Shown one piece after another: positions 10,989-15,543 of a DNA stretch of 15,543 nucleotides. A model generated the notes under the pieces. It did no database searches, had not been told where the DNA came from, and was given only the letters and a program-made list of their open reading frames with translations. The stretch is from Parachlorella kessleri. Taxonomy: Eukaryota; Chlorophyta; Trebouxiophyceae; Chlorellales; Chlorellaceae. Position 1 is the first letter of the stretch. Each line of letters starts with the position of its first letter. The translations under genes were made by a program, and so were the position numbers. The stretch lies in contig BBXU01002319.1 in the NCBI GenBank assembly GCA_001598975.1, forward strand, positions 1-15,543. Reading direction: 5' to 3'.

Positions 10989-12874
10989 ATGGCGCCCCGC
11001 CAGCAGCAGGCTTGCATCTTTCACCTCCAAGGTCGATGCCGGCACGGGGCGTCCTGCCACTTCTCACACGAGGAGGGGGCCCCTCGCCCGCCCTGCGCCT
11101 ACTTTCAGCGAGGCTCCTGCCGCTACGGCAGTGACTGCTTGTATGCACACGAAGGGACACCTTCCAACAGCCGCAGCGGGCGCTGCAGCGCCAGGGGGGC
11201 GCAGCAGACGGCAGGGCCAGCAGCCGCGGCCGCCGCTACATCAGGAAAGAGCGCGGGGGCTGCATACATCGAAGAACTGCAGCACCTGGCGGCCAGCCGG
11301 GCTCGCGACAGCGGCAGCAGCTGTGGCAGCGACTTTGGCGAGGCGCTGAAACCGCTTCAGTGCAAGGTCTGCGACCACACTGCCGCCAACCACTTGAAGC
11401 TGCTGAGGCACCTGCAGAGATCTCATAAGGGTCATGCTGGGGCAGCGGAGCAGGCAACAGATCTCCAGCAGCAGAGGTGAGGGGTGAGCCTCTGCATGCC
11501 AGCTGCCCTCACAACCCTGCTCCCAAATTGGCTGCTATCGATGGTTAGAGTAACGTCTACCTGGAAGACGGTATTGCTAGGGAGTAAAGGTGCATCACTA
11601 GTTTGCATGGCTGTCAGCTTTAGAGAGGGGCTCAGCAGGGTGCCATGAGTCGGCTGGTAGGCGCTGCCTCAATCGCTTCCTGACAGGAACTGCCCTGCTC
11701 TCTTGCCAGCAGAATCAGCGATGAGTTGATAAGGCTGGTGTCCTGGCTTATAAATTGCACCGGTTGGTCCCATGAGTCAGGAGCAAGGCAGCAACCTAGG
11801 GTGTGGGGGGTCCGCAAGTCACCTCAATGAACAGGGTGGGAGGAACTCTGGGCCACTGCATGTGCAGGAAGTGCCCCGCATGCAGCACAGAGTTCCGGAG
11901 CCTCCAGATCTTGAGCGACCACTACCTCACAGCTCATATCCGGCCCATCCAAGAGGAACGGCTGTTCGACGACTTCATGCTGGACCTCATGATGATGTGA
12001 GTGCGAGTGCTGGTGGGACATGCGTTGCCTGTTGGCTGTTAATGACCCCCTGGTGCACATCCTCGGCATGTCCTCAGAAACTCTATGTAAGGCATGCGGG
12101 GCCGGGATGAGTGAGCTGGCAGCCCCTGCACCCCATTTCGGAGAGGCTGGGGGGGACTTCCTGCATTGAGGAGGGTGGCTGCCTGCCCTGGGGTGACTCA
12201 TATGGCACCAGGGATGAGTCATATGGTATGGGCACGCACCAGGGATGCCAGCATGGTAGCCGTTGCGCTGCGCTAGGCAGTCACTGTCATCAGGCGAGCC
12301 ACCTTCATCCCTCCACTGGGTGTCGGGTACTCGGGATGTGTTCTGGCCCAGCCCCCCAGCAGTACCGCAACCTGCAGGTACTGCCACTGCATGCCAGCGC
12401 CCGGTGCTGGACGGGCCGTGGCAGTGATACCTTCTATACTGCTGCTGGACTGGTTTCATAGCAGGGGCCTGTCTGGCCGCTGTTGGTGGCGCAGGCATGC
12501 CCGCGCGGGGGCCCCAGAGGGGGCGTACTCTGAGGGGGAAGACGAGTGGGACGAGAGGGCGGGCAACTTCGGCTTCACCCATGACGAGGTGGAGGAGCTG
12601 CTGTGCCAGGTAAGCCATGCTGTGCCTTGCCGTGCCGCGTCATCTCACAAGATGTTTCTGTGCCAGGTCAAGGTCTGCTGTGCTAGGTGCACTTTGCTCT
12701 CAGTCTGTTGGACATCTGGGCTCTAGCGTGGTGTGCCTGCTGTTCCTCCAGCTGCATCCGAGGCTCAGACTGGAAGTACCCCTCCAGCTTCTCCCACACC
12801 TCTTTTTGCAGGGGGTCAAGCCGTGGGATGAGGACGCCTGGGATGTGCTGGAGTTCCTGCGGGACCCATATTAG
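10989..12874 (+). CDS. Protein with two CCCH and two C2H2 zinc fingers (264 aa, four exons)
   Basis: Predicted exons are 10989-11476, 11868-11996, 12495-12609 and 12812-12874 (TAG); phases agree at every junction (795 bases, 265 codons). CCCH finger 1 uses C9, C17, C23 and H27, and finger 2 uses C36, C44, C50 and H54; both are C-X7-C-X5-C-X3-H, the spacing of RNA-binding CCCH proteins. An Ala/Ser/Gln-rich linker follows. C2H2 fingers use C125, C128, H141, H146 and C165, C168, H181, H186, both C-X2-C-X12-H-X4-H; the intron after codon 162 falls just before the second. The C-terminal part is acidic: EERLFDDFMLDL, then EGEDEWDERAGNFGFTHDEV, EELLCQ and an end in WDVLEFLRDPY. I do not recognise that tail. 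The fingers suggest nucleic-acid binding, with RNA most likely for the CCCH pair. No membrane segment or signal peptide is seen. A possible TGTAA signal lies far downstream at 13644-13648. Confidence 0.85.
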
Positions 12875-12967
12875 CATCAAGCACCACCTGTGTGGCCTTG
12901 TGGCCCCTTCCTGGCTGCAAGTTTTGAAAGCTTTGGCTAGGTAGTCAGCGGCCACAAGGCAAGGCAG

Positions 12968-13018
12968 GCCGCCTGGGTATGCTGGGATGTGCTGGAGTTC
13001 CTGCGGGACCCGTACTAG
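12968..13018 (+). pseudogene. Duplicate of the last exon of the CCCH/C2H2 gene (alternative exon or relic)
   Basis: A 36-base stretch at 12983-13018 repeats 12839-12874 and encodes the same WDVLEFLRDPY-stop. It differs only at the third bases of the Pro and Tyr codons. An AG at 12966-12967 would give a phase-0 entry with AAWVC in front of the duplicated motif, in frame with exon 3, so it could act as an alternative terminal exon. The tract before that AG is not pyrimidine-rich, so it may be an unused relic. Confidence 0.6.
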
Positions 13019-13097
13019 CCCTGGAAAGAAGCGCCAGTGGTGGCCCAAGTGGCTTATGGCAAGGTGGCCTGGGACACAGCGCCAGGCAGGCAGACTG

Positions 13098-13191
13098 TTT
13101 ATTAGGATAGGTGGCAGGTAGTGCGAACTGGGAGTGAGAGCTGGGCTGTAGTGACAGGGGTGGATGCAGATTGCGCCCGAGTCTTGCCTGA
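13098..13191 (+). repeat. Half copy of the palindromic MITE-like element
   Basis: It runs from tttattaggataggtggcag through gagagctgggctgtagtgac to cccgagtcttgcctga. It matches the reverse complement of the left arm of 13870-14065 closely and also the right arm 13973-14065, including one terminal repeat. The partner arm is absent. Confidence 0.75.
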
Positions 13192-13869
13192 CTTACTATG
13201 CTCAAGGCAGCGGACTGATGCAAGTACGGCGTGATGAGAATGGTAAGTACCCCCTGGGCAGCAGTGGCACAGCAGGGGAGCTCAGCTTGTGTTGCTAATT
13301 AGGACATCCAGAAGGGCAGGAAGGAACCCCTGATGAGACAGTCATAGCCGGTTTTGCAGACAGGGCTGATAGCAGTGTGCTCATAAGATGCAAGATAGGC
13401 TGTGGGATAGACTTTTTAGCGACTTGGTTTGGGTTTTCATCAGAGGGAGCTAGGTATTGAGTGTGAGCCATTGAATTTGTGACTTAGCAATGGTGGGCGC
13501 TCTGGTCAGGTATGCTGCTAAGGTAGACTAGGAAGGGCTGGTGTGGTGGCCCGTAGCCTTTCATTTTGAGCATTGCAGTGGTAGAGGAGGAAGCGCATTT
13601 TTGGGGAACTCAAACCACCCTTGTCTGACACAAGCGCAAGGTATGTAACAAGCTTGCATCGTGTGGACAAGGGCAGCTTGTAGGTGATGCACTTCACTTA
13701 TGATATAGCCAGTACTTGCTTTGTTGGGCAGACGTGGCAGCAGACATCCGTGTACCTGAGTAACGGCCAGGAAATATTCTGGCTGCCAGCTTGCCATGCA
13801 GGGTGTGCTCTGTGCATGCCTGCGTAGCTGTGTCAGTTGGTCCCTTCACACAGAAATATGGGCTGGGAC

Positions 13870-14065
13870 TCAGGCAAGACTCGGGCTCGTCAAAAATGAT
13901 TCTGCATCCAGTCCTGTTAGTACAGCCCAGCTCTCACTCCCTTGTCGCATTACCTGCCACCTATACCACTATTTATTGAGGGTGGCAGGGAATGCGAGCA
14001 GGGGTGAGGTACTGGGATACTGGGCTGACAGGGTTGAATGCAGTATGAGCCTGAGTCTTGCCTGA
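13870..14065. mobile_element. Palindromic MITE-like (foldback) element, about 196 bp
   Basis: The ends are near-perfect 19-base inverted repeats: tcaggcaagactcgggctc at 13870-13888 and its complement at 14047-14065, with one mismatch. The similarity continues inward over most of each arm: cagcccag...cgcattacctgccacc on the left pairs with ggtggcagggaatgcg...ctgggctg on the right, around a centre near 13970. Nothing in it encodes protein. Small size, inverted ends, foldback arms and dispersed relatives fit a non-autonomous DNA element. I could not settle a target-site duplication, so the true ends may lie slightly further out. Confidence 0.75.
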
Positions 14066-14667
14066 TTTCTGAAATATTCTTTGAGGGCCACAGCAGGTGG
14101 GTGGATCAGGGACTGAAGCAGGGCCCGTCACAGTTTGGAGGATGACAACGGGCAGGGACCTTAAGGAGCAGAGCAGGGTGATGCGAGTGACTTGGGGAAG
14201 GCAATGCGCACAGCGGGTAGGTGAGGTGAACTGTCATGGCATGTGTACTTCCTCACAAAAGATGGTGGCAGGTAGCATCATGATTCAGAACAATAGTGCT
14301 TGGCTCTGGCACTGGCTGTCCTGCCGGAGCGACGACCTGGGACTGCATGCTCTGGCCCTCCGGGTTGACATGCCTCATATCTGCTAAGGGTAGCAGTCAC
14401 ATATATGTGACTTTGGGAGCAGAGTGCTCACCCCCTCCCCCAAAAGGTTGTCCCCCATGGGGCTCAACCCCGCGCCTCTTTGCTGGCCCAAACTGTAGGA
14501 GAAGCACGGCAGCATGGTGAGCTGGCAATACGCTGTTAGACTCGACAGGGAGGACCCCTGATGCATGGCCCAATGTCCCCTAGCAATGCTCGCAGGCAAG
14601 ACCATGCACATGCTCCTCTCCCAACGATTCCTGCTTCCACTAGCGTACTGCTTCCCATGTCGCGCGG

Positions 14668-14672
14668 TTACA
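14668..14672 (-). terminator. Candidate TGTAA poly(A) signal of eS7
   Basis: TTACA on the plus strand is TGTAA on the minus strand, about 270 bases after the eS7 stop. It is a motif and position call only. Confidence 0.4.
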
Positions 14673-14940
14673 CAAGCTCGATAGCTCTCACGGTCACCAA
14701 ATGCCGGCGCACGGCCGCGCTGCACCGCACTGCCAGCTTGTCTGCTTGGGCCCCCTCTCCACAGTCGGAACCGGCTGCTGCTCCCCAGGACACAACCCCC
14801 GTTCCTACAACCGCCAAGCGGGCCTCATGTCAACACACCGCGGCCGCAGCCGCCTCCACATCCCCTAATCGCAAGCCGCGGGGCCGCTATCGGGCCACAC
14901 TGCGCCCTCGCGCGCTGCTGCGCTGCGCTGCCATGACTCA

Positions 14941-15543
14941 TCACTGCTGCTCCTGGACCGGGAACTCAAATGTGACGTCCTGGCCGGTCAGGCGCTTGTA
15001 CACGCCGGCAAAGGTCTCCGTCTTGTACTCGGTGGTGTTGCGGTCCTTGGGGTCCAGCAGCACCTTAAGCACCTTGGAGCCGTCAAGCCTGCAGGAAGGG
15101 GGGGGAGGGTTGTTATGAGAGGGGTTACATAACGGATCCGGTTCTTGGGGTCCAGCAGCACCTTAAAGCCGTCGAGCCTGCAGGCCCCGGGGATGTGTGT
15201 GTGTGTGTGTGTTATGAAAGGGCTTACACAATGTACCCAGTCACTCGGCTTGTCACAACTATGCCCGGGCAGCAGCTCAGCACCCTGCAGCAAGGCCGCG
15301 GCCTCTACAGCTGGGCACATGCCGGTACAACAGTAAGTCTTCTCATTGCGTCCCTGAAACTAGGCACCGACCTGAACTGTTTGCTAACAAGGTCCATGCA
15401 ACCAGGTAAACCTGGTACGGAAGAGGAACAAACCCCAAAAACACGACACACACCACGATCCACTAGCAAACCCCCCCCTCCCGCCCCCGCCGGCCCAAGC
15501 TTGGCTGCCCACACCACCGACCTGTAGCGGGGGCGTCTGCCCA
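14941..15543 (-). CDS. Small-subunit ribosomal protein eS7 (RPS7), C-terminal part, cut by the window edge
   Basis: Two minus-strand exons are visible: 15543-15522 (partial) and 15088-14941 (TGA). The first ends GRRPRYR with the Arg codon split AG|G; the second continues [20 protein letters not shown], then [20 protein letters not shown] and EFPVQEQQ. The segment matches the eukaryotic eS7 C-terminus (RYR-DGS, LDPK-RNTTEYK-ETF, VY-LTG-DV-FE-P). eS7 is a cytosolic 40S ribosomal subunit protein. The donor (CAG|gtcggt), acceptor (cctgcag|G) and phase 2 all agree. The N-terminal two thirds or so lie right of the window. The intron 15521-15089 contains a partial duplicate of the last exon and a TG microsatellite. 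Confidence 0.93.
15139..15177 (-). pseudogene. Truncated duplicate of the start of the eS7 last exon, inside the intron
   Basis: On the minus strand, after a cctgcag acceptor, this reads [13 protein letters not shown], against [16 protein letters not shown] in the real exon. It carries an in-frame 9-base deletion and substitutions. Similarity ends at the Arg codon. The preceding intron sequence is duplicated too: both copies have a tgtaa-ccc-ct-tcataacaa/c stretch before the acceptor. The copy lacks the rest of the exon, so using it would drop the conserved C-terminus. Confidence 0.8.
15194..15211. repeat. (TG)9 microsatellite in the eS7 intron
   Basis: Nine uninterrupted TG units lie in the upstream (minus-strand) duplicated intron copy. 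The other copy has no such run, so the expansion followed the duplication or was lost from one copy. Confidence 0.85.

Larger units (their letters stand above)
13019..14940. other. Spacer with palindromic repeats, no convincing gene
   Basis: The only structures I can support are the half element at 13098-13191, the full palindrome at 13870-14065, and, near the right end, the eS7 3' UTR with a minus-strand TGTAA at 14668-14672. Frames at 14097-14387 and 14561-15118 (plus) have mixed composition and no recognisable motif. The latter runs through the eS7 3' UTR and last exon in antisense. Confidence 0.55.

Noticed and set aside
12361..12375. 15-base candidate micro-exon (cag|TACCGCAACCTGCAG|gtactg) in the CCCH gene
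   Set aside because: It would fit in length, but the junction without it is already in phase and there is no independent support.
14445..14530. tRNA-like stretch on the minus strand (gcggggttgagcccc resembling a T-arm / B box)
   Set aside because: The T-loop-like word lacks the expected GTTCRA spacing, and I could not fold acceptor, D and anticodon arms around it. A tRNA-derived SINE remnant remains possible but unsupported.
14561..15118. 185-codon plus-strand open frame
   Set aside because: It runs antisense through the eS7 3' UTR, last exon and intron; the composition is Thr/Ser/Ala-rich with no motif.

Overview
This window looks like nuclear DNA from a green alga, probably a chlorophyte. 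The genes are split by many short introns with GT...AG (and one likely GC...AG) borders and 'ctgcag'/'gtgcag' acceptors. TGTAA, the usual green-algal poly(A) signal, occurs downstream of genes. Coding exons are GC-rich with Ala/Gly/Pro/Gln-rich tracts. A divergent intron-containing H3-H4 pair carries hairpin 3' ends. Nothing suggests bacterial, organellar or viral DNA, and I cannot name a species.

Layout from left to right: (1) 189-2950, plus strand, the 3' part of a multi-exon gene for a multi-pass membrane protein I cannot identify; it probably starts left of the window. (2) 2951-4572, a non-coding spacer with a TGTAA signal, a perfect hairpin and a fragment of a dispersed repeat. (3) 4573-7787, plus strand, a five-exon gene for a 646-residue GATA zinc-finger protein. 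(4) 7788-8564, a spacer. (5) 8618-10090, a divergent histone H3 (minus) and H4 (plus) pair sharing a 365-bp promoter. Each gene has one phase-0 intron, and each 3' UTR holds the same hairpin. (6) 10153-10988, a spacer with another repeat fragment. (7) 10989-12874, plus strand, a four-exon gene for a 264-residue protein with two CCCH and two C2H2 zinc fingers; a duplicate of its last exon lies just downstream. (8) 13019-14940, a spacer with a palindromic MITE-like element and a half copy of it. (9) 14941-15543, minus strand, the last two exons of ribosomal protein eS7, running off the right edge; the intron between them holds a duplicated, shortened copy of the last exon's start.

The loci appear to be independent housekeeping or regulatory genes: chromatin (H3, H4), translation (eS7), a putative transcription factor (GATA) and a putative RNA- or DNA-binding zinc-finger protein. 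I see no operon-like or defence system. The most interesting structures are the dispersed palindromic repeat (at least five copies or fragments in 15.5 kb), two independent partial terminal-exon duplications, the identical 3' hairpin of both intron-containing histone genes, and the unusual zinc-finger architectures. Gene models were assembled by hand from splice-site motifs and reading-phase agreement, so exon borders are predictions.
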